Shown one piece after another: positions 12,681 through 24,212 of a stretch of 64,000 nt of DNA. Each line of letters opens with the position of its first letter. Positions within the stretch are counted from its first letter, which is position 1. The position numbers and the translations under genes were made by a program. The notes beneath the pieces were generated by a model. That model searched no databases. It was not told where the DNA came from and worked only from the letters and a program-made list of their open reading frames with translations. This stretch comes from Dryas octopetala. Its lineage: Eukaryota > Streptophyta > Magnoliopsida > Rosales > Rosaceae. The stretch spans positions 7,936,001 to 8,000,000 of the forward strand of contig OY992838.1 in the NCBI GenBank assembly GCA_963921425.1, written 5' to 3'.

Positions 12681-13640
12681 CCTTCTTCTTTTTTTCTCAC
12701 TCCTAACATTTTAATCTGTTTCCAAATTGTTTCTGATTTTGGGTCAACCAAAATGACACAGAAAAATAGATATTCAATGCTGCTTATTAACTAGTATTCA
12801 TGGAATCTTTCCCAAGTCAGTTTGGATTAAAATTATTGTATTTTGAAAGCGGATAAAGGAAATCCCTTGTATGTAAAAGTCTCAAAACAATTTGGGATAT
12901 AAAGGCGGATTGCAAGGTTTGAGGCAACCCAGAAAGCACATGATGATCAGCTTTATAAGCCTGCTTAGATTGGGTATGGACATTTATAGGTAAGAACTAA
13001 ATTCCTTTCAATGGGTAGTTGTGCAACTTCCAAAATGGGAATCTGACAACAAAAAAAAACAGAGATATGCCAGAAACTTAAAAATGTTAAAAAAAAAAAA
13101 TATATCCATATTCAGAAGTAAAGTGTGCAAGATTAAAACATTGAGCATTTTAGTTTTCGAAATAGAAATTGCAAATGAATTCTATTCACTTCAAATTCAG
13201 ATGAATGTTTGTATTCTGGTCAAAATAGCATGTGCTTGTGTGTAAAGGGACCTCGTTTGGGTTTTAGGGTTAGGTGTTGTAAGTTTATGGTTTTAGGGTT
13301 ATATTGGAAAAATAATTAAATTGATGTCTGAATCAACATAGTTTTGAATATAAGCCCCACATCAATGCAGAAAATATTAGGATTTAGAGCGTCTGGACTC
13401 ATTCTGGTTGACCTAAAAATATCTTTCCAAGTACTAATTCATGGGCCTTCACGGCCCACCCACCCATTTCCATATTGATTGGTCATGGGGGCCAAACTGC
13501 ATGTGACACTGATGTGCATGAATAGAAATGTAACAGTAGTACAGTACAAATCCCCCAATGGTCTCAAGCTGCTGAGCAGAGACACCATCGGATGAACTAA
13601 TCATGGTCTCATGTTTCATCACTATCTATCAGATCTGATG
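12681..13640. other. Intergenic between the permease copies
   Basis: AT-rich DNA with no recognisable gene. Two TTTTAGGGTT motifs at about 13260-13300 resemble plant telo-boxes but lie far from any start. The duplicated 3' flank of permease copy B begins near 13650. Confidence 0.5.
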
Positions 13641-13887
13641 CACTCCATGACAATCAATGGATGGCCAAGATGGGCCAGATTTCTTTCTGTCAGTGGAGGT
13701 TTAACAGTTTGCACTCTCAGTGGTGCTTATGAAGGTATACAAACCATAATTGCCATGATGAAACAGAACTCAATTGGACCCAGAATTGTATCAGGAAATT
13801 AAAAGAGATCAATAAGTTTTTGCAATAATTCTCTTTCCCTAGCTATTTAGGGAATGCAAGGAACACCAGAGGTGAAATTTTAGTGCA

Positions 13888-15880
13888 TCAATAGCTGGTC
13901 TTGAATGGCTTGTAAACCTTGAGATCATGGACCACCCCAGTAATTGAGCCAGCAGCAGCAGACAAGGATATTAAAAGGACAGTAACACTTAGAATTTGAA
14001 GGCAAACCCATCTTGTGCTCCACTTTGGGATCTTCTGCTGAGCAATGAACATCTCCACAGGGAAGTAAACTGTGAGTGGCCAATATGCCAAAGCACCAAG
14101 CAACCCAACCACATCATTAAAGAATGGGAGGACCATGGAGATCAGAGTGGTTACAATCACAAAAATTGTCCTATACACCAATCTGAAGAGGTTAAGGTTG
14201 TAGTGACCAAAACCCGGGATTGGGATTTTGATGTCTTTTGTGATGAATTGGCTGTCTGGGAAATATTTTTCTGCTGTTTTCTCGATGAATGCGAAAATGG
14301 GTTGGGAAAAGACTTGGTATGCACCAACAAGGTGGATCACTATGGCAGCATTGGCTATGTCAATGACCCAATATGGGTTGTAGAAGCCTTTGTCTGTAAG
14401 AAGGTTTCCAGGGGCGAAATCCCCAAAAGCAGCATAGCCCATGCAGCCACATAGAATGTAGAAAATGGATGTGACTGTTAAACTAACTTGAGTGGCCTTC
14501 TTCATTGTCTTGGTTTCAGATGGTGGGGATTTAATTGTGTCCTGTTACATACAATGTGATTAGTGAGATACAAGAATCACAGTTAAAGGTAAAAAGATTG
14601 AGACTTTTAAAGAAGATGTAAACCTGAATTTCAATGAGGATCTGGGAGTAAGAGTAGGCAAAAGCTATGTTACCAAGTGCTTGGAAGCTCCTCCACATCT
14701 TTTGGGCTTGAGTCACAGAGCCAATTGTTATTCCAGTCATACTTCCCCTGATTTTTCCATTTTCTGGTAATCATGCCAAGCACAAAAACAAGCTTGGGTC
14801 AGCTTCACTACAACCATTTTAATCCTAAATTCTAAGTTCTGATTTAAAGGCTGATCAACATGGCACTAAAGCATTGGCAGTAAACGTAGCTAATATTTGT
14901 ACCTGCAACTTGAACAATTCCAAGGCCAAGTCCAATTGATGAGTAAGTGAAGGACATGACTGCAGCAACAATTGAGAGCCACCACAACTTATCAAAGTTT
15001 GGAATTTGAGATAATATAACTTCGGAGATGCCAAAAGCAATCATATATGGATTGCTGTTTATACGGCATGAACCTTTTCCACCACTCTTGTGGATGCAGT
15101 CAGCCCTTTTTATTGCCCTGTTTATTTTATTAATCATAGCAAAAACCCATTAGCCAAGTTCTTAATTAATTGAGTTGTAACTAAACACACTCGGACTTAC
15201 ACCATGCTTATAGATGCTGCTATAGTGTATCCAATGGCAACTCCAAAAAGGTTCAAGTACTGAACAATTCCGCAAAGTTTGACCATAGAACCACCTGAGA
15301 AATTGAAATTAACAGAACAAAGGTTGAGCCTTACAACTTTTGACAAAAGGGTACTCAACTATTTTTCATATGGGTCAAAAGGATCAAAGTATTAGCAAAA
15401 TTTACCAAGGTTGGATCGAACAGCATCCACGTAAGTATAGTTTCTCTTGCCAGTGACCGGGTCACGATAGCAGGCAGAGAGAAGAGTTGAAGTGTAGAAA
15501 GTAATGAAGGAGAACATGAACATCACAGCAGGACCAGCAATCCATCCAAGCTGAGCTATGGCCCAAGCCAATGACAAAACCCCAGACCCAATCACAGCAG
15601 TAATTATGTGAGCACTGGCTGTCCAAACAGTTCCTGCTCCAACACAAAGAATGAGCAGCATTTTCACATGATCAAGGCCAAAACATGCATTTTACTTAGC
15701 ATTGTGTAACCAACAATGCTCTAACATAAAAGCTGTGTTAGACAAGTAGAATTTACCATTTCGTTTGAGACGGCCATCGTCGTCGAAGCTCTTGGAGCCT
15801 CCTTGTGGTAGTACATCCACTGAGGCATCAAAAACTGGGTTGTGATGAAGCTGGTTCCTTGTACCATTGTTATCTCCCAT
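13888..15880 (-). CDS. AAP3: Amino acid permease, AAP3-like, tandem copy B
   Basis: Six minus-strand exons: 15880-15757, 15633-15406, 15294-15201, 15117-14903, 14763-14624 and 14541-13888. They join in frame to about 484 residues. Exons 3 to 6 have exactly the same lengths as in copy A (94, 215, 140, 654), and all introns lie at the same points. It starts [10 protein letters not shown], then [11 protein letters not shown] and [10 protein letters not shown], and ends YKPFKTSY. The last exon holds [19 protein letters not shown] and the conserved [14 protein letters not shown]. Same role by family: proton-coupled amino acid import at the plasma membrane. It differs from copy A in small N-terminal indels and scattered substitutions; no broken frame was seen, so both copies may work. 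The separate promoters suggest divergence in expression. The symbol is by similarity only. Confidence 0.93.
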
Positions 15881-16703
15881 CTTTGTCATAACGAGACCAA
15901 AACATGTGTGAGATACAATTAACCAAACAATGCTTTAGTACTTTGTACCTCTTTGTAATCTCAAAGTTTGTGCAGTATGTATGCAAAATCTATGAAAAAG
16001 AGGGAAGTGAAAGAGATGGGTCTTGTTCTTTGATGGATCAAACAAAGGCTAGTTATGATTTTGTTCAACTCTCACTGCTATAACTGACTTTGAGATTGAC
16101 ACACACACCCCAAAGAGTATAGACCCAAATTCTTTACTGTTAATTAAGGTTATTTGTACCACATTTATTGATTGTATTATTCACTTATTAACATAAATAA
16201 GTTTCATCATTAATTATAGTAAATATAGTATAAATAGTTTTATACACAATATATATGTGACTTGATACAAGTCATGTGAGTGAGAATAAAATTAATATCA
16301 CGTCTGATAAAAAAAAAAATTGGAGCGTGAGTCTATCAATTACCAACGTTATATTTGTGTCTGTGCCCAAATATACTTCATTGAACATGACTCTTAAGAC
16401 TGTAAATGAACTTCTCTATCCTCCCAAAGAGACTTAAATCTCTCCAAAGTTCCAACCGTTGACTACCTCCCCCACCTGAGCACCTTCTCACTCTTCTCTT
16501 TTTCAACACTAATAGTCTAATATGTAATTTCCTTCTTCTTTTTTTCCGAACGGCCAAGACCAGTATCAGTAAAAGCCACCGTTTCGATTTACTCAATTTT
16601 TACAAAAACATGACACGCACACGCGATGCATATATAATATGCTGAAAATTGATACACGATGCACATACAACATGATGAAAATTAATACATGTACCCCAAT
16701 ATG

Positions 16704-16740
<37 letters not shown>

Positions 16741-17790
16741 ACGTACACAATCTATCTTCTAAGAAAAATTAAAGAACTTTACGTCAAGAGTCAACAGTCA
16801 TTGAAATACAAATGACCAAAAGACAAAAAGCAAAGGTCATCACATATTCATGAATTTACAACTCTTATTAAGTCTAGATCTCAAACCGAACTCGTCTGAA
16901 ATATAAACACAATATCCACACAGCATCAACCAAATATAATCTATCAGACTATGATGTATACAAATACATATATATATATATATTATATTATAGACATGGT
17001 ATTTCTGAATCTCAAATGAGTCATGACATTATATCTAACATGCATAACCATTTTCTGACTGTTAAGGCCAACTAGTGACTGATTTGAAGGCTTGAAAGTA
17101 TTAACATAAAGCAATTAACTCAAGACCCCTTACCTCATTTCCACCCTTATTCTTTCTCTTTCTACTCCTCTGTGTGTTTGGATAATACTTCTTGTGATGT
17201 GATTAAACCCACAACAGAAACTCCATTTAAGTATTACTTTTTTGTTGTACAGTACTGTCTCTACTGGATAATATAAATTCATTGAACCTGCCAGGCTGCC
17301 ATATATGTATATATGGTAGTTCAGGAATTCAAAACTTATAATATGATCTGTCTTTTTTTTTTTTTTATGGTAAACATAATATAATCTGCCTTTTCGACCT
17401 GGATTCTCTAACCTGGATTCTCTGCCTTGCTTCCCTGCAAGGCTGGTACTAAGCTAAAATATGAGTTATTGAAGATAATCTCTTCTCTCTACTCTTTCTC
17501 TCTCTACTTTATCTTCAAAGGCTCAGATTTGAGTCTAATACCAACCTTGCAGAGAAAAGCAAAGCAGGAGATCCAGTTCCCTGTCTTATTATAATAGGCC
17601 ACCTCATAATCCAAAATTCCCATGTGTAAGGCTTTTCACATACCCCTTACTGAAATTGATTAAGATAATTAATATGGCTCCCCCATAAATTCATTCCCAT
17701 AAACAGAGCATAGTACCAAGTATTATATCACTCAAAATTTTCTTTTTAAATGATAGACTAATAGTGACACTAAAATAATCGTGTCATAAT
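15881..17790 (-). promoter_or_regulatory. Leader and promoter of permease copy B
   Basis: Conserved blocks shared with copy A mark a likely leader exon donor near 17125 (minus-strand GGAAATGAGGTAAGGGG) and a promoter block at 17610-17790. Compared with copy A the region has grown, with extra AT-rich DNA at 16600-17050 and a hairpin element at 17413-17576 between promoter block and leader. The G-box position is changed to CATGTG. Confidence 0.5.
17413..17576. mobile_element. Small inverted-repeat (MITE-like) element in the promoter of permease copy B
   Basis: The two ends are inverted copies of about 65 bases. The left arm reads CTGGATTCTCTGCCTTGCTT, then TGCAAGGCTGGTACTAAGC. The reverse complement of the right arm reads CTGGATCTCCTGCTTTGCTT, then TGCAAGGTTGGTATTAGAC, and both arms reach a shared TTGAAGATAA. 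A short CT-rich loop separates them. It is absent from the matching spot in copy A. Superfamily unknown; target duplication not clear. Confidence 0.65.
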
Positions 17791-18332
17791 ATCGTACCAC
17801 GTAATCTTTTAACAGGTGTTCTAAGTGAGTTATTTTGGCTACAATTTGATGGCATTGTTTGTAAAGGTCCTGCCAATTGAGAAATCTTGAATGCGACCAT
17901 TGTATGTATAATTCTTCTCTCAAAATTGGTCATATGTTTGGTATGTGATTTAAATGTGGTAAAAAATTGTATACAAGATTTTTTCCGTCAAACCTAGCCA
18001 TTCAACAAATTTGGGTACAAGGTTCTAATTACTCAAAACCAACCTATTTATATTGAATGGGACAACAATTTGTAGCTAAACTACACTTCAAAGGCAAATC
18101 GTGCCTACTCCACATAAATTATCGACTATAATATCACTTGTTGGAAGTGTTGATGCAAATTCTCGTGAGGTAGATGCAACAACTTAGAAACGCTGATCTG
18201 GCTGATCAGATGCTTTGCTGGATGATGAAGTGGATGTTGATTGAGATCTTCCTGCAAAAGAAACAAGATCAAAGGAGATGGACCGGTGTGGTACCAGCCA
18301 AACACGCTCCGATGATGAAATCAGTGATGGTG
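17791..18332. other. Intergenic left of the CACTA element
   Basis: No intact gene. A stretch at about 18170-18330 translates to protein-like fragments (for example ADLADQMLCWMMKWM) without a recognised domain; it may be a decayed repeat into which the CACTA element inserted. Confidence 0.4.
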
Positions 18333-18379
18333 CACTACAAGAAAAACCTTAATATATATCAGTGATCAACCGATATCTA

Positions 18380-18880
18380 TTTAGGTTTCCAACCGATATA
18401 TTGAGTGCTGATATCTATTCTCCCATATTACATATCGGTTATACACTGATGTCTATACTATATTAGATATCGTATTTTTTTGATAATCTGATATGATATA
18501 CCACTATCGTTATCGGAATTAATCATTTCTGATATCTTAAAAACTGCATTCCGATATGTAAGATACTTATGATATCATTAGTAATTTTGAAACCGATATA
18601 AAAAATGTATTCAATATCGTCTTGGTACTTAAAATCAGATATAAAATGAGTATAGCATATCGGTTTTGTAATTAAAATTGGATATAAATGGTGTATCACA
18701 TATCGGTTTGGTACTTAAAATCTGATATAAAAGGTGTATAATATATCGGTTTGTACTTAAAATCTGATATAAAAGGTGTATAACATATTAGTTTTGTACT
18801 TAAAATCGGATATATAAGGTGTATAACATATCGGTTTGGTACTTAAAATCTGATATAAAAATATGCTTTAGATATCGATT
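18380..18880. repeat. Subterminal repeat array of the CACTA element
   Basis: Six or more spaced copies of a unit of about 35-45 bases built from ATATCGGTTT, GTACTTAAAAT and GATATAAAA. Such arrays next to the terminal repeats are transposase binding sites in En/Spm elements (established for the superfamily). Here they are seen only as sequence. Confidence 0.7.
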
Positions 18881-19365
18881 TTTTGTTTTTTAAATGATGT
18901 TGAAACTTCATTCCTTATCGTTGCATTTTTACATAATCTAATATGCAATAAGCTTCTGATATTGATAAAAATTAATTGGTAAATATACATCCACGCAACA
19001 ATTACTAAGCTTCTAAAGTAATCCAACTTAAATTCTTCCATTCATATAAATGAATCCAACATCCAAACTCAGTAATGAAGTTAACAAAATAAGATTACAA
19101 ATCCATATAAAAATATGGATAGCCCTCATCATGTATACCCCAAAATCACTATCCTATCTCCATAACCTTCACAAAATCTATCTCTAGCTAGCTATATCAT
19201 AATTAAACACATACCAACATGTACAAAAATAATGAAGGCATGACAGTGCAATTCAGCTAGGCCTAAATTCTGCCTATACAAAAGATTTGAATGTGAACTA
19301 GCTAGTATATATCTTCATATCTACAACAAAATGCTCAAAAAGGTACCAAAAACATGCATGTTAGT

Positions 19366-20523
19366 CTAAATAAAATTCATGGAAACATAATCTCCCCATT
19401 CAACCCGGACTTCATCTATTTGTTTTTGTGTGTAATTGCTCATCTTGTTCTTTAGGTGACTCCACTGAAAACAAGAAAAAAAAGTGCATTAATTAATAAG
19501 ATTGCAGCAAGGATCCCAAAATATTGAAAAGTGCATTCAGCAAGGATCCCAAAGGGCATTAAGAAAATATAAGCCAAAAGCATTAATAAGATTGCATCAA
19601 GTATTGAATTTAGATGGCTGCACATATATATGATTCAGATGGCTTTCAAATAGCCTACATTTCGTGCATTCAGCAAGGGCTTTCAAATGGCTGCACATAT
19701 ATATGATTCAAAAAATGGGTCATGCAAGTATAAATGAGTAGTCACGGTATCAGCCTAGAGTTTAGCAATAATGCAAGTAAAAAATAATGGAAATAGAAGA
19801 GAAATGCAGACCATTAACCCAAACACACTCTTTAATGCACACAGCACCAACCCAAACACACATACATAGAAAAAATTAAAAAGATGCAAAGCCAGAAAAC
19901 AAAGTCTTAAAAACCAGCAACAAACTAGTATCCTAGCTAGGCCATCCCTTTCTCCTATAATTCCCTTTTACAAGTTTCCCAAGTTAGAATTGTACAAAGG
20001 ATAGCAAAATATACCAGTCAACTGCCCCAATAGGAGTAAGTATTCTAACCTGCAACTCATATGCAAGGGTTGTGTCCTCAACTATTTCCTTCATGTACCT
20101 CATGACATAATATCCACATTCAACACCACTCGGTTGTTTAGGACACTACAGACAAGCAAAGGAAATTACATAGAGTTATACTTAATTAAATTAGTCCAAT
20201 GTGTAAGACATAAGAAACTTAAAGACTTAAGTAATACATAGACACTTACATAGAGATGCTTCCAAGTTGGTGATTTCAGACCTTTTCTTCCTGTAACCCC
20301 ATTAAATTGTCTAATAGCACTAGTTAATTTAGACAAAATATCAATTTAAGTTATATATCACAATTTAATATACAATCCAAATTATGTAAGATGGTACATA
20401 TTAATAGACACTTACGTGTTCACGACATCCATCCAGCCTGCATGGGTTATTGGTTTGTCTTGGAAGAGGGTCCATGATGTGGACTATGTCCTTTTCTTCA
20501 TTAATGATTGTAAGCATGCTTTT
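19366..20523 (-). pseudogene. Ulp1-like (C48) protease C-terminal exons inside the CACTA element
   Basis: Four minus-strand exon-like blocks with good splice sites: about 20523-20416 (SMLTIINEEKDIVHIMDPLP), 20320-20250 (ends WKHLY), 20145-20050 (CPKQPSGVECGYYVMRYMKE) and 19464-19366 (NYTQKQIDEVRVEWGDYV, stop TAG). The block PKQPSGVECGYYVM holds the Gln and catalytic Cys region of Ulp1/SENP cysteine proteases; INEEKDIVHIMDPL corresponds to the strand preceding the catalytic Asp. Plant CACTA and Mutator elements often carry such a domain, which in hosts cleaves SUMO. The N-terminal part with the catalytic His was not seen, so I take this as a partial copy. The frame is open in each block. It supports the CACTA assignment. 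Confidence 0.72.
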
Positions 20524-20659
20524 TGAAAATTATATCAAGAAATTAACGCTTGAGTGAATGCAGTCGAAGTATTTACAAATCATCTTGGTGCTTGAGTGAA
20601 TGCTTGAGTGAATATTTCTTGTAGTGATGCTCACACACACACAAAGCACATGATGTACG

Positions 20660-21577
20660 TAGCAGGGGTCACCTTTCAGTAGCAGTGTCTTCATCTGTCA
20701 TGGTTAGAAGAGATTCGCAGGTGCTTGAAATGGCCTCATCACCTTGTGCAAAAGCAGTATATTTATGTTGATTGAGGAGAGCATGATTGACTGCACATCA
20801 AAATATAAGGATGTGAAATAAAATGTACAGGGCCACATTGATTGGTACAATTTGATCTTATCCTCAGATACACATTTTTCAAATTCAACTTACTTTGTCT
20901 AACACTGGTTGGGTTCATCAATATGAAACCCATATCTTGGGAGGTTGCCAGGTCTATAGGTCTTTGTCTACTGGCAATTTTAACAGTTTTGCAGACATAT
21001 GAGCAGACATGTACAAATAAATGTTAGAATTTGAAGTTTGAATTCTGACGGCCAGCTTCCTAGAGACAACTACTGAAAAGATACTAACATCATTGAACTA
21101 GATGAGAAGGATTTAGTAATTGATTCTTACCGCAGATTGAAGATTTCACTATTTGCTCCCCAGCTCAAAAGAAGCTCAGCAGTCAGCACAATCCATACTC
21201 TCATTCTTCACGGCAAAAAACAGTGGGGTTTCTTTAATTTCCGTCTTATATTGGATGCCATCTGGGTCTTCCAGTAGAAGGACCTGTCAATCGGCTCAAC
21301 GTAGTAAATACTAACAAATTCCAGGAAAACTTAAAGCTTCTAATCTATTTTTGGTGGCCAAGAGGAAGTTGATGCATTAAGAAAATTGGAGAAGTATGCT
21401 GAAGAGAAAACATACACAGTACCTGAAGTGCCTCTGAATTACCATTACCAGCAGCAATATGAAATGCAGTTAACCCTAATTTATTCCTTTGGTTCACTTG
21501 GGCACCATGCTTAAGTAGAAGCCATAAAATTCTGGGAATGAGAAGGCAACCAAAATTTATTAAGGTAATTAACTCTG

Positions 21578-21617
<40 letters not shown>

Positions 21618-21780
21618 TGAGAGAGAGAGATAGAGATACTTCATCTGCTGTGGATATGATGATCTTGACAATTTAAGGTTCCAATGAAGAGCAGAGTTCC
21701 CTTCTGCATCAGCATCATTAATTTAAATCTATATTTGTCTTCAGAAGCAGCTGAATGACGGCTACATCTCCCACCTATCC
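20660..21780 (-). pseudogene. Captured ankyrin-TPR gene fragment
   Basis: Minus-strand exon-like blocks encode ankyrin repeats: about 21775-21640 (VGDVAVIQLLLKTNIDLN, then DADAEGNSALHWNLKLS), 21535-21423 (LLLKHGAQVNQRNKLGLTAF), 21280-21133 (VLLLEDPDGIQYKTEIKETP, then ELLLSWGANSEIFNLR), 20972-20895 (RQRPIDLATSQDMGFILMNP) and about 20790-20670 (GDEAISSTCESLLTMTDEDT). The order and linker match plant proteins with ankyrin repeats followed by TPR repeats (TPR10/At3g04710 type, from memory). TPR exons are absent. Two frame breaks show: stops after TNIDLN, and a shift after SMDCA caused by a short insertion. It sits between the Ulp1 exons and the E2 exon, all in the same direction, so a chimeric transcript is possible but not shown. 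Confidence 0.7.
21581..21614. repeat. (GT)n microsatellite
   Basis: A run of GT dinucleotides of about 17 units followed by a GAGA stretch. It lies in an intron-like part of the captured ankyrin fragment. Confidence 0.9.
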
Positions 21781-22021
21781 ATATTTCATAAAGTTTCTGG
21801 TCACATCACAATATAATCCCAACACTAAATTAGTATGAAGTATATTATATATATGGTACTTGCTCACTCCGTAGTTGAAAAACAGGGACTTGCAGCTTCT
21901 TCAATTAGCAAATATTTTTCCTTGCAAATTTGACATACTGTCTTCTGGATTGTATTCGAAGTTACAACTATAGATTAATTACTTTGCATGCAGGAATGGG
22001 ACACGTGCCTCACATGTAGTT

Positions 22022-23262
22022 CTTTTTTTTTAGAATCAATTAATTAAGGAAGGAAAAACAATGGAACAAAAAGAAAACACCAAGGCCACAACACCAGTAG
22101 TCACAGGCAAACAGACCCAAAGCCCAAATACAACAGAGAATACAAAGCAAGGCCAAGACCCCAACCACTAACAAGTAACAATCAGAAACAGCAATAAAAG
22201 AGAACAAGGACTAAATCAATAATCGAGTGTGCAAGTTGGCCAAAAAAAAAAGATGTGCAGGTTGGCCCAGTTGGATGCCTAAGCTTCATTTAACTGGAAC
22301 ATCATAATCTAGTTATTAATCTGAAAAGAATGTTTGGTGGGGTCATCAATTCATGAATTCATTACAAGTCCCAAAGTAGATGTGTTCATTGGTTTACCAA
22401 AACAAACAAAAGATGTGTTCGATCATTGCATTTTTTTTTATATGAAAATTATAAGCATGCTTTTTTTGATATATATATATATACATATATATAGTTCTAT
22501 AAGTATGCATGGATACAAGGAGCTTTATGCTAATACTTTTTCGTTTCACATAAATAGCCAAAGTAAAGAATAAATAACCTATGGAAGATAGCACAATCAT
22601 AATCAAACCCAAACCTATATACTTATTCCTTAGCAACTAAATTAATTAGTATATGACCATATTATGAAACACCAAGTAGAAAACTGTCCACATAAGCTCA
22701 AGTCAAATTTCTGTTAGCACATTAGAAAACCAAAATTTCACAAGTTTTCAACAATTTTTTTTTCAAGAAAATTGCATTATGAGAAGAACAAATAAAAAAA
22801 CAACCTTACAAGACACCCAAAGCCATAAACAAAGACCCTATATTTCATATTCAAGGCCTGTACATCTTCACAAATGAAATCACTAAACACACAACCCAAT
22901 GTCTCAATATACCCAGATACTTTCATTGCCTTTATAACACAGACACACCAGCTGACCAGCTCATGGGATTGTAAATCGTACTTGAACACATGCTTTCATT
23001 TCTTACAAATCAAAAAATGAGAATCTCCACAAAACCCAAAATTAAAAAGAAATAAAAAAAACAACTAAACAAGCTCAAGCTAACACGCAGACATAATATA
23101 TAACAAAATATAAAAATTTTATAACGACCCATGTCTGCAAACAAATAAAAATTCATAGATCGAGCTTCAAAAGAAGCTTAGGAAGCTGAAATTGGAAAGT
23201 AAACGCTAAAACCAACAAAAAAGAGGAATAAGAACATGGAAAATCGAAGAAGGAGATGGTAC
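22022..23262. other. Interior of the CACTA element without recognised gene
   Basis: AT-rich DNA between the ankyrin fragment and the E2 exon. The block at 22030-22210 is A- and C-rich and could be a short retroposon end. The second and later exons of a ubiquitin-conjugating enzyme were looked for on the minus strand and not seen. Confidence 0.4.
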
Positions 23263-23332
23263 CTGCGCTGCAAGAGGTTGGGGGGTCCTTCTGGAGATCT
23301 TTGAGCTCCTTCAAGATCCGCTTTAAAGCCAT
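23263..23332 (-). pseudogene. First exon of a ubiquitin-conjugating enzyme E2 (captured fragment)
   Basis: From the ATG at 23332 the exon encodes [20 protein letters not shown] then CSAG and ends in a proper GT donor (CGCAG|GTACC). This is the highly conserved first coding exon of the plant UBC8/UBC10/UBC28 class of E2 enzymes. The next exon, which would begin around PVAEDMFHWQATI, is absent nearby, so the active-site Cys region is missing. The pyrimidine-rich leader and GAGA-rich promoter-like DNA upstream (23340-23930) look co-captured. It faces the ankyrin and Ulp1 exons, so it could supply a promoter and start codon for them. Confidence 0.8.
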
Positions 23333-24212
23333 GGATGAACCTCGTAGATCGTCACAGATCTAAGAGGAAATGAGTTTCAGAGAAAAGGAAGAGAGAACGC
23401 ACTTGACGAAGTGTACAATAAATTCAATAATAATAAGATGAGAAAGAGACAGAAGAGGAATGAATATAATACGTATTGTCAGTATGTGCCTGAGAGAGAG
23501 AGAGATGCATTACCCGTTCTTGATTAATTTTCTGGAGCCCAGTACAAACGAACTAAAAAAAAAAACCCACATTTGAACAACAACAGAAACCACAAAAAAT
23601 CCCTAATTTGAAACCCTATTTTTAGAAAGAAGAAACCCACGAGGAGGAGGTACAGAGAAGGGGAAAAAGCAAAAGAGATGAGGGATTGAGCTTACAATTT
23701 CCACACTCCAGTTGATCGACGCCGTAACCAAAGGACGCCATCGACGCGAAAGAGAGGAGGGAGAATGAGAGCCACCAACAGCAAGGACTTTTGGCAGTGG
23801 CGACGCCAAGATCGACTGAGAATGAGAACGAGAGAGAAGGATTGAGCTGGGTTATTGATCGAGTGAATGAGAGAGAAGGAGAGTGTACGAGCCAAAGAAG
23901 AAAAAAAGGCCAGGAGTTTGAGGGAATATGTGTGTCGTGACTGAGGAGTTGGGAAACCTGCTAAAATTTTTAAGTTGGGACCCCGTGTTTTTTTAGGTGA
24001 AATATAGTTATCAGATATGACTTTTACATATCAGTTTTTTTTTTAAGTTAATCAAAAGTACAAAATTAAGATATCAAAAAAAAAAATTAGTGATATGTTA
24101 ATAAATTAAGACATCATTTAAAAAATTAACCGATATCTAAAATTTTACAATATCAGTTTATATAAAAACTGATATTAAAACAGTGATGTCTATTCAAGTT
24201 TTTCTTGTAGTG

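Larger units (their letters stand above)
18333..24212 (-). mobile_element. CACTA (En/Spm) DNA transposon with captured host gene pieces
   Basis: The left end is CACTACAAGAAAAA (18333-18346) and the right end is its exact inverted copy TTTTTCTTGTAGTG (24199-24212). Both ends continue into subterminal arrays typical of the superfamily: many short copies of ATATCGGTTTGGTACTTAAA and GATATAAAA at about 18380-18880, and GATATC-like units at about 24000-24190. Inside, all on the minus strand, are Ulp1-like protease exons, ankyrin-TPR exons and a ubiquitin-conjugating enzyme first exon. No transposase was recognised, so the element is non-autonomous. The flanking trinucleotides (GTG and TAT) do not match, so either a target duplication has decayed or the ends come from different copies. 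An extra TTTCTTGTAGTG at 20615-20626 suggests a second, nested or older terminus inside. Confidence 0.75.

Noticed and set aside
13260-13310. Telomere-like TTTTAGGGTT motifs
   Set aside because: Only two units, not tandem, and far from any start; likely chance in AT-rich DNA.
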